From: Ariolimax columbianus
Taxonomy: Eukaryota; Mollusca; Gastropoda; Stylommatophora; Arionidae
DNA length: 64,000 bases
Assembly: GCA_036924085.1 (NCBI GenBank)
Contig: JAVGWX010000019.1
Location: 3,941,641-4,005,640 of the forward strand
Direction: 5' to 3'
Part shown: positions 45,125-57,345 of the stretch, in pieces
How positions within the stretch are numbered: the first letter of the stretch is position 1
Layout: each line of letters begins with the position of its first letter
The notes under the pieces: model-generated
Seen by the model: only the letters and a program-made list of their open reading frames with translations
Database searches by the model: none
Told to the model about the DNA's origin: nothing
Made by a program: the position numbers and the translations under genes

Positions 45125-45710
45125 AGTATGTGTCACCTGACCCTGACATGATGTTGGAGGTGTGGCCAGAATGTGTTACCTGACTCTGACATGATGTTGG
45201 AGGTGTGGCCAGAATGTGTTACCTGACTCTGACATGATGTTGGAGGTGTGGCCAGAATGTGTCACCTTACCCTGACATGATGTTGGAGGTGTGGCCAGAA
45301 TGTGTCACCTGACCTTGACATGTTGGAGGTGTGGCCAGAATGTGTCACCTGACCCTGACATGTTGGAGGTGTGGCCAGAATGTGTCTCCTGACCCTGACA
45401 TGTTGGAGGTGTGGCCAGAATGTGTCTCCTGACCCTGACATGATGTTGGAGGTGTGGCCAGAATGTGTCACCTGACCCTGACATGATGTTGGAGGTGTGG
45501 CCAGAATGTGTTACCTGACCCAGACATGATGTTGGAGGTGTGGCCAGAATATGTCACCTGACCCTGACATGATGTTGGAGGTGTGGCCAGAATGTGTCAT
45601 CTGACCCTTACATGATGTTGGAGGAGTGGCCAGAATGTGTCACCTGACCCTAACATGATCTTGGAGGTGTGGACAGAATGTGTCACCTGACCCTGATATG
45701 AGTCGCTACT
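45125..45710 (+). repeat. 43-bp minisatellite, about 13-14 units
   Basis: Units contain gttggaggtgtggccagaat and gtgtcacctgaccctgacat, with period 43; a few units are 40 bp because of loss of tga. Confidence 0.95.
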
Positions 45711-46049
45711 CCGTGCTAGATTGCTATAACAAATCCTGCCTTCAGGTGCACGTCTGAGGCTGTCTGGACATGAGGACAGCTACTTCGCACTAGACCTGTA
45801 GAGCCTATAAGCCACAAAATGGAGAAAAGTATATATTAACATCCCAGGATAGAAGACACTATACCAAAGGGCAGAAAAGTACTGTCTATGTCAAGTTAAT
45901 ATTTTCTTAAATCTGTCATAAAAGCCTAAGAAACTGGCCAGCCTACCTCATACAAGCTGATGATTAGTTTACTGAAGTATCTAACAGGAGGATGGGGGGA
46001 TTCATACAAAGCCTCTTTGAAAATCTGACAAGTTTTCTCAAAAGTGTCG
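45711..46049. other. Unassigned spacer
   Basis: No supported feature. Confidence 0.4.
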
Positions 46050-46290
46050 TCTCCTGGAAGCTGCTTGCACCAAACCGCTTAGCCTGGCGCACTGCCATCA
46101 CACCAAGGGGCACACGTCGCCAAGAATAGACTCATCGATGCAAGCACAGATAAAGCGAGCTGCCGCAAATGACAGTTTGCATGATGGTCCATCAAAGTTG
46201 ATGGTCACGAATACAACGTCTATTAGAGTCTGCCTTGCTCGGATTTGGACTGTGTGATGTCACGTCTGAACGCACACGTCTCACGCTGTT
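46050..46290 (+). mobile_element. LINE 3' terminal fragment with zinc-finger-like end
   Basis: One plus frame reads LAPNRLAWRTAITP near 46067, the post-RT DR..WR motif. Around 46218-46285 shifted frames read RVCLARIWTV and then CHV, THTSHA, matching the C.RVCLARIGL.SH..TH ending of many LINE ORF2 proteins after indels. An Arg/Lys/Ala-rich stretch lies between. Stops and frameshifts are present and no RT remains. Confidence 0.5.
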
Positions 46291-46454
46291 GCTCTCTTCA
46301 CTTCCAAATAGTTCATAATAATATCCTTTTTTAACTTGTAGCTCGCATAAGACATTGTACACCACTACAAGCGTATCCCGTTTGAGGGCTAGCAGAACCA
46401 GTTTAAGCCAGATTCAACGATGTATCATAATTCCCCCTCTTCCTCCCTCCCCAT

Positions 46455-47838
46455 CCATCAAGTACACACACACAAGTACACACACACAAGTATACACACA
46501 CAAGTGCACACACCAAGCATACACTCACACAAGTACACACACACAAGTACACACACACAAGTATACACACACAAGTACACACACACAAGTACACACACAA
46601 GTATACACACCCAAGCATACACACACAAGTACACACACAAGTACACACACAAGTACACACACAAGCACACACACACAAGCACACACACCCAAGTATACAC
46701 ACACAAGTACACACACACACAAGTACACACACAAGCACACACACAAGCACACACACAACTACACACACACAAGTACATACTCACAAGTACACACACACAA
46801 GTACACACACCCAAGCACACACACACACAAGTACACACACACAAGTACACACACACAAGCACACACACACAATTACACACACAAGTACATACACACAAGT
46901 ACACACACACAAGTACACACACACAAGCACACACACACACAAGTACACCCACACACAAGCACACACACACAAGTACACACACCCAAGCACATACACACAC
47001 AAGCACACACACACGAGTACACACCCACAAGCACACACACACAAGTACACACACACACAAGTACACACACCCAAGCACACACACACACACACAAGCACAC
47101 ACACACACAAGCACACACACTCAAGCACACACACCCACACAAGTACACACACACAAGTACACACACACAAGTACACACACAAGTACACACACACAAGTAC
47201 ACACACACACACAAGCACACACCCAAACACACACACAAGCACACACACAAGTACACACACCCACGCACACATGCACACACAAGTACACACACCCAAGCAC
47301 ACACACACACAAGCACACACACACACAAGCACACACACACACAAGTACACACACCGAAGCACACACACACACAAGTACACACACAAGTACACATACACAA
47401 GTACACACTCACAAGCACATACACAAAAGCACACACACACACACACAAGTACACACACCCAAGCACACCCACACACAAGTACACACACCCAAGCACACAC
47501 ACAATCAAACACACACACAAGTACACACACACAAGCACACGCACACACAAGCACACACGCAAGTACACACACACACAAGCACACACACACAAGTACACAT
47601 ACACAAGCACACACACACACACAAGTGCACACACCCAAGCACACACACACACACAAGTACACACACCCAAGCACACACAAACAGAAGCACGTACACACAC
47701 AAGCACACACACACAAGTACACATACACACAAGTACACGCCCACACAAGCACACACACACAAGTACACACACACACAAGCACACGCACACACAAGCACAC
47801 ACACCCAAGCACACACACATACGCACACACGCCCAAGT
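46455..47838 (+). repeat. CA-rich array (acacacaagtacac type), about 1.4 kb
   Basis: Blocks of 10-14 bp, acacacaagtac or acacacaagcac, are repeated more than 100 times. All six frames are nearly open (THTST- and CVCVLV-type peptides); no frame is a gene. It could adopt Z-DNA. Confidence 0.95.
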
Positions 47839-48485
47839 TCTTGTCCTGAAGTGCACGATGTTTGGAGTTGAATGGGATGTACCTTCGTCACGTGCAAAAG
47901 TCTACCGTTAACAAACAACAAGCACGTCTCCAACACATCATCCCCACATACAATGCATGCTGTCACAGTTGTATCTTGTAAACTCCCCCCCCCCCCCCCC
48001 TTCTCTATAGGTGGAATCGCTCCTGTCTCCAAGCAATTTGAGACCAGCTGTGTCCATGGCACAAAGAGGCGTGGAGTGAGTCAGTCGCTCGAGTGATCGC
48101 CAGAATCATGATTACACTCTCGTGCCGTAGCGACACAATGTCAGCTCGTCCGACTGATATCAGCCACGTGTCTGACACAGCTCGTGCCAGCCATAAGTAC
48201 ATACCTCAATACTTTTCGTCTATTCCATCTCTCGCGTCTCGTCTTCATCTTTACTATTATCTTTCATATGTCAGTGGAGCACAAGAGTTTCAACAACTAC
48301 ACTCCATCCATGTCAGCTGGAGTGTTTGTCACTGATAGTTTCGTTAGTATATGGATTGCCATCCACATGACCAACCTTCCTTGGTGTGATTATTGTACAT
48401 GATGACATGTTAGGGGTTCTACTCCGAGCTCGGGTGCCGGTAATAAGTTTTGCTTTATTTGTTACAGAACTAAGACATTTAGTTC
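47839..48485. other. Unassigned spacer with C16 run
   Basis: C-run at 47985-48000. Otherwise no recognisable gene. Confidence 0.4.
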
Positions 48486-48489
48486 AGTG

Positions 48490-48790
48490 AACATTAAGTC
48501 ACACACAACAAGATACACACACGCATACAATCACTGGCCAATACATTCACACTACAAACAGATACACACACGCATCCATCTACTTGCAACTACATCCACA
48601 CTCCAAACAGAAACAAAGAAACACACACGCATATATATATATATATATATATATATACCGGCCAATACGTTCACCCTACAAACAGATACAAAGATACACA
48701 CACGCATACATACACTGGCCAATACTTCCACACTACAAACAGATACAAAGATACACACACGAATCCATCCACTGGCTAAAACGTTGTCGA
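48490..48790 (+). repeat. Tandem repeat of about 57-65 bp with an AT microsatellite
   Basis: Units share acacacacgcat, ctggccaatac and ctacaaacagatac, about five copies. An (AT)n of about 26 bases is embedded at 48629-48655. Confidence 0.85.
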
Positions 48791-48904
48791 ATAATCTGAA
48801 AAAAAATGGTCGTGGATTTAAACGAGCGTGCTTTCGCTAGTAAGATCTAGAAAGGTAAATATTTAAACAAATAAATATATATTCCATACATTGTCCATCT
48901 CTCC

Positions 48905-49692
48905 TTCCACGATCATCTTGACACATTCACCCTCTTGTATCCCACAGTTACAGTCAAGCGATCACACTTCACCCTCTAATGTCCCACAGTTACAGTCAAG
49001 CGTTCACACCTTCACCCTCTTAGATCCCCCAGATACAGTCAAGCGTTCACATCTTCATCCTCTTATGTCCAACAGTTACAGTCAAGCGTTCATACCTCAC
49101 CATCTTATGTCCCACAGTTACAGTCAAGCATTCACACTTTCACTCTCTTATGTCCCACAGTTACAGTCAAGCGTTCACACCTTCACTCTCTTATGTCCTA
49201 CAGTTACAGTCAAGCGTTCACACCTTCGCTCTCTTATGCCCCACAGTTACAGTCAAGCGTTCACACCTTCGCTCTCGTATGTCCCACAGTTACAGTCAAT
49301 CGTTCACACCTTCGCTCTCGTATGTCCCACAGTTACAGTCAATCGTTCACACCTTCGCTCTCTTATGTCCCACAGTTACAGTCAAGCGTTCATACCTCAC
49401 CCTCTTATGTCCCACAGTTACATTCAAGCATTCACACTTTCACTCTCTTATGTCCCACAGTTACAGTCAATCGTTCACACCTTCACTCTCTTATGTCCCA
49501 CAGTTACAGTCAATCGTTCACACCTTCACTCTCTTATGTCCCACAGTTACAGTCAATCGTTCACACCTTCGCTCTCTTATGCCCCACAGTTATTTTCAAG
49601 CATTCACACTTTCACTCTCTTATGTCCCACAGTTACAGTCAATCGTTCACACCTTCACTCTCTTATGCCCCACAGTTACAGTCAAGTGTTGA
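48905..49692 (+). repeat. 43-bp minisatellite, about 18 units
   Basis: Units contain cagttacagtcaagcgttca and cttatgtccca, with period 43. The variants caagcg and caatcg alternate in blocks. Confidence 0.95.
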
Positions 49693-49929
49693 TGTTTTTC
49701 ATGTATCCGGACACACAAAGTAGTTTTTTTTTCAGATGTGCAGTTTGCGTGTTCAACTGTGTACCACAATTCGCACAAAAACCGAGGCGCAGTTAATACA
49801 TACCTGCCCAGTCGCACTGTCTCCTAGAGTAGCTCTGGTTTGTATGTGACGGTGTTGTTTTCGTTTGGGAATCTATACGTCTGTGTATCTTTGTTCGTCG
49901 TGCAACTGTGTTTGCTTGTGTAAACGTAT

Positions 49930-50500
49930 GAAACTGTTGATGTGTGTGTGTGTGTGTGTACGTGCGTGTGTGCGCGTGAGAGTGAGTGTGTGAGTGTATG
50001 AGTGTGTGAGTGAGTATGTGAGTGTGTGTGTGTGAGTGTGTGTATGTGTGTATGAGTGTGTGAGTGTTGTGAGTGAGTGAGTGTGTGTGTGTATGTGTGA
50101 GTGTGAGTGTGTGTGTGTGTGTGTGTGGTGAGTGTATGTGTGAGTGTTGTGACTGAGTGTATGTGTGAGTGTGTGAGTCTTTGAGTGTGTGTGTGAGTGA
50201 GTGTGTGAGTGTGTGTGTGTTCCATCATACAACTGGGTTTGCTTGTGTAAATGTATGCGAATGTTGGTGTTGGGTATGTGCATCGTTTATGTTTTGCATG
50301 TATGTATGTGTATCGTGTATGTTATTGGGTTTGTTTGCATATATTTGAAGGGTTTTTGTGGACGTTTTTGTGTAGTGTGTTTGTGTCTGTGTACGAGTGT
50401 GTATGTGTGGGTCTGTGTGTGTGCCTATGTATAACTCGTATGTGTATTTGCACGTTTGTGTATCGTGAATGTATGTATGTATGTTTGTGTATGTGTTTCC
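49930..50500 (+). repeat. TG-rich tract
   Basis: gtgtgtgagtgtgtgagtg-type repeat to about 50220, then looser tgtatgtg sequence to 50500. It is complementary in composition to the CA-rich block at 46455-47838. Confidence 0.85.
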
Positions 50501-50504
50501 ATTG

Positions 50505-50667
50505 CTGTTGATCTTGTTGTTGCTGTTGCTGTTGATGTTGTTGTTGTTGTTGTTGTTGTTGCTGTTGATGTTGCTGTTGATGTTGTTGTTGTTGCTGTTG
50601 ATGTTGTTGTTGCTGTTGATGTTGTTGTTGTTGTTGTTGTTGCTGTTGATGTTGTTGTTGCTGTTGA

Positions 50668-50698
<31 letters not shown>

Positions 50699-50760
50699 GC
50701 TGTTGATGTTGTTGTTGTTGTTGTTGTTGTTGCTGTTGATGTTGTTGTTGTTGTTGTTGC

Positions 50761-50793
<33 letters not shown>

Positions 50794-53700
50794 TCTTGTT
50801 GTTGTTGTTGTTATTGTTGCTGTTGATGTTGTTGTTGTTGTTGCTGTTGATCTTGTTGTTGTTGTTGTTGCTGTTGATCTTGTTGTTGTTGTTGTTGCTG
50901 TTGATCTTGTTGTTGCTGTTGATCTTGTTGTTGCTGTGTATCTTGTTGTTGTTGTTGTTGCTGTTGATCTTGTTGTTGTTGTTGTTGATGTTGATCTTGT
51001 TGCTGTTGTTGTTGCTGTTGATCTTGTTGTTGCTGTTGATCTTGTTGTTGTTGTTGTTGATGTTGATCTTGTTGCTGTTGTTGTTGCTGTTGATCTTGTT
51101 GTTGCTGTTGATCTTTTTGTTGTTGTTGTTGATGTTGATCTTGTTGCTGTTGTTGTTGCTGTTGATCTTGTTGTTGCTGTTGATGTTATTGTTGCTGTTG
51201 ATCTTGTTGTTGCTGTTGATCTTGTTGTTGCTGTTGATCTTGTTGTTGTTGTTGTTGCTGTTGATCTTGTTGTTGCTGTTGATGTTGTTGTTGCTGTTGA
51301 TGTTGTTGTTGCTGTTGATGTTGTTGTTGCTGTTGATGTTATTGTTGCTGTTGATCTTGTTGTTGCTGTTGATCTTGTTGTTGTTGTTGCTGTTGATCTT
51401 GTTGTTGTTGTTGTTGCTGTTGATCTTGTTGTTGTTGTTGCTTTTGATCTTGTTGTTGCTGTTGATCTTGTTGTTGTTGTTGTTGCTGTTGATATTGTTG
51501 CTGTTGCTGTTGATCTTGTTGTTGCTGTTGATCTTGTTGTTGCTGTTGATCTTGTTGTTGTTGTTGTTGTTGTTGCTGTTGATGTTGTTGCTGTTGTTGT
51601 TGCTGTTGATCTTGTTGTTGCTGTTGATGTTGTTGTTGCTGTTGATCTTGTTGTTGCTGTTGATCTTGTTGTTGTTGTTGCTGTTGTTGTTGCTGTTGTT
51701 GCTGTTGATCTTGTTGTTGCTTTTGATCTTGTTGTTGTTGTTGTTGCTGTTGATCTTGTTGTTGTTGTTGTTGCTGTTGATCTTGTTGTTGCTGTTGATG
51801 TTGTTGTTGCTGTTGTTGTTGTTGATCTTGTTGTTGCTGTTGTTGCTGTTGTTGCTGTTGATGTTGTTGTTGTTGTTGCTCTTGTTGTTGCTGTTGATCT
51901 TGTTGTTGTTGTTGTTGCTGTTGATGTTGTTGTTGCTGTTGATCTTGTTGTTGCTGTGTATCTTGTTGTTGTTGTTGTTGCTGTTGATCTTGTTGTTGTT
52001 GTTGTTGCTGTTGATCTTGTTGTTGTTGTTGTTGCTGTTGATCTTGTTGTTGTTTTTGATCTTGTTGTTGTTGTTGTTGATGTTGATCTTGTTGCTGTTG
52101 TTGTTGCTGTTGATCTTGTTGTTGCTGTTGATGTTGTTGTTGCTGTTGATGTTGTTGTTGCTGTTGATGTTATTGTTGCTGTTGATCTTGTTGTTGCTGT
52201 TGATCTTGTTGTTGCTGTTGATCTTGTTGTTGTTGTTGTTGCTGTTGATCTTGTTGTTGCTGTTGATGTTGCTGTTGATGTTGTTGTTGCTGTTGATGTT
52301 GTTGTTGCTGTTGATCTTGTTGTTGTTGTTGATCTTGTTGTTGCTGTTATTGTTGCTGTTGATCTTGTTGTTGCTGTTGATCTTGTTGTTGCTGTTGTTG
52401 CTGTTGATCTTGTTGTTGTTGTTGATCTTGTTGTTGCTGTTATTGTTGCTGTTGATCTTGTTGTTGCTGTTGATCTTGTTGTTGCTGTTGTTGCTGTTGA
52501 TCTTGTTGTTGCTGTTGATCTTGTTGTTGTTGTTGTTGCTGTTGATCTTGTTGTTGTTGTTGTTGCTTTTGATCTTGTTGTTGCTGTTGATCTTGTTGTT
52601 GTTGTTGTTGCTGTTGATATTGTTGCTGTTGCTGTTGATCTTGTTGTTGCTGTTGATGTTGTTGTTGCTGTTGATGTTGTTGTTGCTGTTGATCTTGTTG
52701 TTGCTGTTGATCTTGTTGTTGTTGTTGTTGTTGTTGCTGTTGATGTTGTTGCTGTTGTTGTTGCTGTTGATCTTGTTGTTGCTGTTGATGTTGTTGTTGC
52801 TGTTGATCTTGTTGTTGTTGTTGCTGTTGTTGTTGCTGTTGTTGCTGTTGATCTTGTTGTTGCTTTTGATCTTGTTGTTGTTGTTGTTGCTGTTGATCTT
52901 GTTGTTGTTGTTGTTGCTGTTGATCTTGTTGTTGCTGTTGATGTTGTTGTTGCTGTTGTTGTTGTTGATCTTGTTGTTGCTGTTGATCTTGTTGTTGCTG
53001 TTGATCTTGTTGTTGTTGTTGTTGCTGTTGATGTTGTTGTTGTTGTTGTTTTTGTTGTTGTTGCTGTTGCTGTTGATTATGTTGTTGCTGTTGTTGCTGT
53101 TGATGTTGTTGTTGTTGTTGTTGCTGTTGATCTTGTTGTTGTTGCTGTTGATGTTGTTGTTGTTGTTGTTGCTGTTGATCTTGTTGTTGTTGTTGTTGCT
53201 GTTGATCTTGTTGTTGCTGTTGATCTTGTTGTTGCTGTTGATGTTGTTGTTGTTGTTGTTGATCTTGTTGTTGCTGTTGATCTTGTTGTTGCTGTTGTTG
53301 TTGTTGTTGCTGTTGATCTTGTTGTTGCTGTTGATCTTGTTGTTGCTGTTGATCTTGTTGTTGCTGTTGATGTTGTTGTTGCTGTTGTTGTTGCTGTTGA
53401 TGTTGTTGTTGCTGTTGATGTTGTTGTTGCTGTTGTTGATCTTGTTGTTGCTGTTGATGTTGTTGATGCTGTTGTTATTGCTGTTGATGTTGTTGTTGCT
53501 GTTGAAGTTGTTGTTGCTGTTGTTAATCTTGTTGTTGTTGTATCTGTTGATCTTGTTGTTGTTGTTGATCTTGTTGTTGCTGTTGATGTTGTTGTTGCTG
53601 TTGTTGTTGCTGTTGATGTTGTTGTTGCTGTTGATGTTGTTGTTGCTTTTGTTGATCTTGTTGTTGTTGTTGCTGTTGATCTTGTTGTTGTTGTTGTTGC

Positions 53701-55105
53701 TGTTGATCTTGTTGTTGTTGTTGTTGCTGTTGATCTTGTTGTTGCTGTTGATCTTGTTGTTGTTGTTGATCTTGTTGTTGCTGTTGATGTTGTCGCTGTT
53801 GTTGTTGCTGTTGATCTTGTTGTTGCTGTTGATCTTGTTGTTGCTGTTGCTGTTGTTGTTGTTGTTGTTGCTGTTGTTGTTGCTGTTGATCTTGTTGATG
53901 TTGTTGTTGTTGTTGTTGCTGTTGATCTTGTTGTTGCTGTTGCTGTTGTTGTTGCTGTTGTTGTTGCTGTTGCTGTTGTTGTTGCTGTTGATCTTGTTGT
54001 TGCTGTTGATCTTGTTGTTGTTGTTGTTGCTGTTGATCTTGTTGTTGCTGTTGATCTTGTTGTTGTTGTTGTTGTTGTTGATCTTGTTGTTGCTGTTGCT
54101 GTTGTTGTTGCTGTTGATCTTGTTGTTGCTGTTGTTGTTGCTGTTCCTGTTGCTGTTGTTGTTGCTGTTGATCTTGTTGTTGCTGTTGTTGTTGTTGTTG
54201 GTGTTGATCTTGTTGTTGCTGTTGAGATTGTTGTTGCTGTTGTTGTTGTTGTTGCTGTTGATCTTGTTGTTGCTGTTGATCTTGTTGTTGGTGTTGTTGT
54301 TGTTGTTGTTGCTGTTGCTGTTGTTGTTGCTGTTGATCTTGTTGTTGCTGTTGCTGCTGTTGTTGTTGCTGTTGTTGTTGTTGTTGTTGTTGATCTTGTT
54401 GTTGCTGTTGTTGTTGTTGTTGCTGTTGATCTTGTTGTTGCTGTTGATCTTGTTGTTGGTGTTGTTGTTGTTGTTGTTGCTGTTGATCTTGTTGTTGCTG
54501 TTGATCTTGTTGTTGTTGTTGTTGCTGTTGATCTTGTTGTTGCTGTTGATGTTGTTGTTGTTGTTGTTGATCTTGTTGTTGCTGTTGATCTTGTTGTTGC
54601 TGTTGATCTTGTTGTTGCTGTTGATCTTGTTGTTGCTGTTGATCTTGTTGTTGATCGTGTTGTTGCTGTTGATCTTGTTGTTGCTGTTGATCTTGTTGTT
54701 GATCGTGTTGTTGCTGTTGATCTTGTTGTTGCTGTTGATCTTGTTGTTGCTGTTGATGTTGTTGTTGCTGTTGATCTTGTTGTTGCTGTTGATCTTGTTG
54801 TTGATCGTGTTGTTGCTGTTGATCTTGTTGTTGCTGTTGATCTTGTTGTTGCTGTTGATCTTGTTGTTGTTGTTGTTGCTGTTGATCTTGTTGTTGCTGT
54901 TGATCTTGTTGCTGTTGATGTTGCTGTTGTTGTTGTTGTTGTTGATCTTGTTGTTGCTGTTGATCTTGTTGTTGCTGTTGATGTTGCTGTTGTTGTTGTT
55001 GTTGTTGATCTTGTTGTTGTTGTTGATCTTGTTGTTGCTGTTGATCTTGTTGTTGCTGTTGATGTTGTTGTTGTTGTTGATCTTGTTTTTGCTGTTGTTG
55101 TTGAA
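50505..55105 (+). repeat. 4.6-kb triplet array (gttgttgctgttgatctt type)
   Basis: Built from GTT, GCT, GAT and CTT triplets, the commonest word being gttgttgctgttgatctt (18 bp), expanded by extra gtt triplets. The triplet phase is kept for the whole 4.6 kb, giving plus-strand open frames of about 1,550 codons in two frames (V/A/D/L and L/I/M) and a minus-strand Q/D/H frame (529 codons to 53523). Rare variants (gtgtatctt at about 50935 and 51958; gatattgttgctgttgct at 51491 and 52616) show a duplicated segment of about 1.0-1.1 kb. No start context, no non-repetitive coding flank and no introns support a gene. Confidence 0.95.
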
Positions 55106-55559
55106 AGCTCACGATGAGTAACTTAACTGTTGTGTGCTGCTCGGAAAGGATGTTAGGTGGTGGGTCGCGGATTACAATAGCTTTCCTTATATCCCTGGTC
55201 TGCTAATGAAGGTGGACATTCGTCGTCCAGGTGGTTACACTCGACTGTGAGTACTGTTATGTGTTTCTTTTGCATTCGTATGTGTGCGTTTGGGTGAGTG
55301 CGTGTGTAGGTGAGTGTGTCTGTGTGCGTGAGTGCGTGTGTGTGTAGGTGTGTGTCTGTGTTCGTGTGGGTCAGTGTGTGTGGAGGAGCTGGTGTGTACG
55401 CGTGTATATGTGTGCATGTGATTCGTGTGTGTACCTTTGCGCACGTGTGTGTACATGTGCGTACGTGTATGTATGTACTTCGTATGTTACGTGACGTATA
55501 TGTATGCACATCGTGTTTGTGTGTGTATGCATGCGTTCTTAATTCTGTTGCATGTGTAT
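55106..55559 (+). repeat. Short spacer then TG-rich tract
   Basis: 55106-55250 is unique and partly similar to 44305-44400. 55260-55559 is gtgtgtgtg/gtgcgtg-rich. Confidence 0.7.
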
Positions 55560-56072
55560 ATGGTATGTGTGTGTGTATGTTTAACGTGTGTATACAGTAT
55601 ATGTATGTCCGTGTGCATGTTTCATGTGTGTATGCTGTATATGTATGTCCGTGTATATATTTCATGTGTGTATGCAGTATTTGTATGTCCGTGTACATGT
55701 TTCATGTGTGTATGCAGTATCTGTATGTCCGTGTGCATGTTTCATGTGTGTATGAAGCTTATGCATGTCCGTGTGCATGTTTCATGTGTGTATGCTGTAT
55801 ATGTATGTCCGTGTACATGTTTCATGTGTGTATGCAGTATTTGTATGTCCGTGTACATGTTTCATGTGTGTATGCAGTATTTGTATGTCCGTGTGCATGT
55901 TTCATGTGTGTATGAAGCTTATGCATGTCCGTGTGCATGTTTCATGTGTGTATGCAGTATATGTATGTCCGTGTACATGTTTCATGTGTGTATGCAGCTT
56001 ATGCATGTCCGTGTGCGTGTTTCATGTGTGTATGCAGCTAATGCATGTCCGTGTGCATGTTTCATGCGTGTT
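55560..56072 (+). repeat. 40-bp minisatellite, about 12 units
   Basis: Units contain gtgcatgtttcatgtgtgta and gtatttgtatgtcc, with period 40 (ttcatg at 55621, 55661, 55701 and so on). Confidence 0.95.
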
Positions 56073-56094
56073 TGTGTTCCTGTGTGATTCTGCT

Positions 56095-56205
56095 TTGCCT
56101 AATGTCATTCCCAATAACACATTGCCAAGGCTGTGTGCGCCTATCCTTGCCTGCAAGGCCCACACTCTAAATACATCGCAGACGCCCTCACCAGAGTCTC
56201 CCCAA
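56095..56205 (-). mobile_element. Possible LINE zinc-finger tail fragment
   Basis: The minus frame reads GVCDVFRVWALQARIGAHS, resembling the C..C.R...ARIGL.SH ending of LINE ORF2 with the second Cys lost. Short and unsupported by neighbouring RT sequence. Confidence 0.3.
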
Positions 56206-56389
56206 AACGTCATTATTGCATCTCCATCAGTTTCATGTTATGTCATTTGATCGTCTCCACATATTGGCTCTATAAACATGTTACACTTGGAAGACGGAGA
56301 TAGACAGAAGGGATGAGTAAGAAACAGAGTAAGTGAGAGAGTAGATTAGAGAGAAAGTGAGATTGAGAACAAAGGGGTTAGGGAGGGTA
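56206..56389. other. Unassigned spacer
   Basis: No supported feature. Confidence 0.4.
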
Positions 56390-57345
56390 TGAGTGAATGA
56401 GTGAGTGAGGGAGAGAGAGAATGAGTCAGTCAAGGAGGGTGTGAGGGAATGAGGTGGAATGGGTGAGTGAGTGTTTGGGAAAATTGGTGAGGGAGCGAGT
56501 GAGTTAGTAATTAACGAAGTGAGTGATTGAGTAAATGAGTGATTGAGTGAGTAAATTAGATTTGAATGACTGAGTGAGCGTTTGAGAACATGGGAGAGTG
56601 AGTGGATGAGTGAGTGAGCTAGTGAATGAGGGATTGAAAAATATGGAGAAATCAGAAAAATCGTAATTAAAGAATGATTAAATGATTGAATGATTGAATT
56701 GTTGAATGATTGAATGATTGAATGGGATAGAGCATACGTGAGTATATGATGGAGGTGGCAAATATGACAGCTAGTTAGAGAGAGAGGGAGAGGGAGTGAG
56801 AGATACAGAGAGAGAATGAGAGAGAGCGAGAGGGAGAGAGAGAGAGAGAATGAGAGAGAGCGAGAGTGAGAGGGAGTGAGAGATAGAGAGAGTGAATGAG
56901 AGAGAGCGAGAGTGAGAGAGAGAGTGAGAGATAGAGAGAGTGAATGAGAGAGAGCGAGAGTGAGAGAGAGAGTGAGAGATAGAAAGAGTGAGAGAGAGAG
57001 TGAGATATACAGAGAGAGAATGAGAGAGCGAGAGTGAGAGAGATAGAGAGAATGAGAGACAGTGAGATATAGAGGGAGAGTGAGAGAGAATGAGGGATAC
57101 AGAGAGAGAATGAGAGAGCGAGAGTGAGAGAGAGAGAGTGAGAGAGACAGTGAGAGATAGAGAGAGAGAGTGCGAGTGAGAGATAGAGAGAGAGTGAGAG
57201 AGAGAGTAAGAGATAGAGAGAGAATGGGAGAGAGTGAGATATAGAGGGAGAGTGAGAGAGAGTGAGAGCGAGAGTGAGAGATGGAATGAGAGAGAGAGAC
57301 AGTGAGAGATAGAGAGAGTGAGAGAGAAGGAGAACGAGCATACGT
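56390..57345 (+). repeat. GA-rich polypurine tract
   Basis: 56390-56740 is gtgagtga/attgaatga-type repeat. 56775-57345 is almost pure gagaga with gcgagagtgagag and agtgagagatagagag blocks of roughly 60-100 bp recurring. The long purine strand could form triplex DNA. Minus-strand SLSLSL ORFs are by-products. Confidence 0.95.

Noticed and set aside
46355..47911. A 518-codon Thr/His-rich ORF and several long Cys/Val-rich antisense ORFs
   Set aside because: By-products of the CA-rich array. Both strands and several frames are open at once, which is the mark of simple repeat, not of a gene.
50456..55117. Two plus-strand open frames of about 1,550 codons
   Set aside because: They are the translation of a triplet array that has almost no stop codons in these frames. 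There is no non-repetitive coding flank or credible start.
56022..56213. A complete small protein on the minus strand
   Set aside because: Better explained, weakly, as a worn LINE zinc-finger tail next to a minisatellite.
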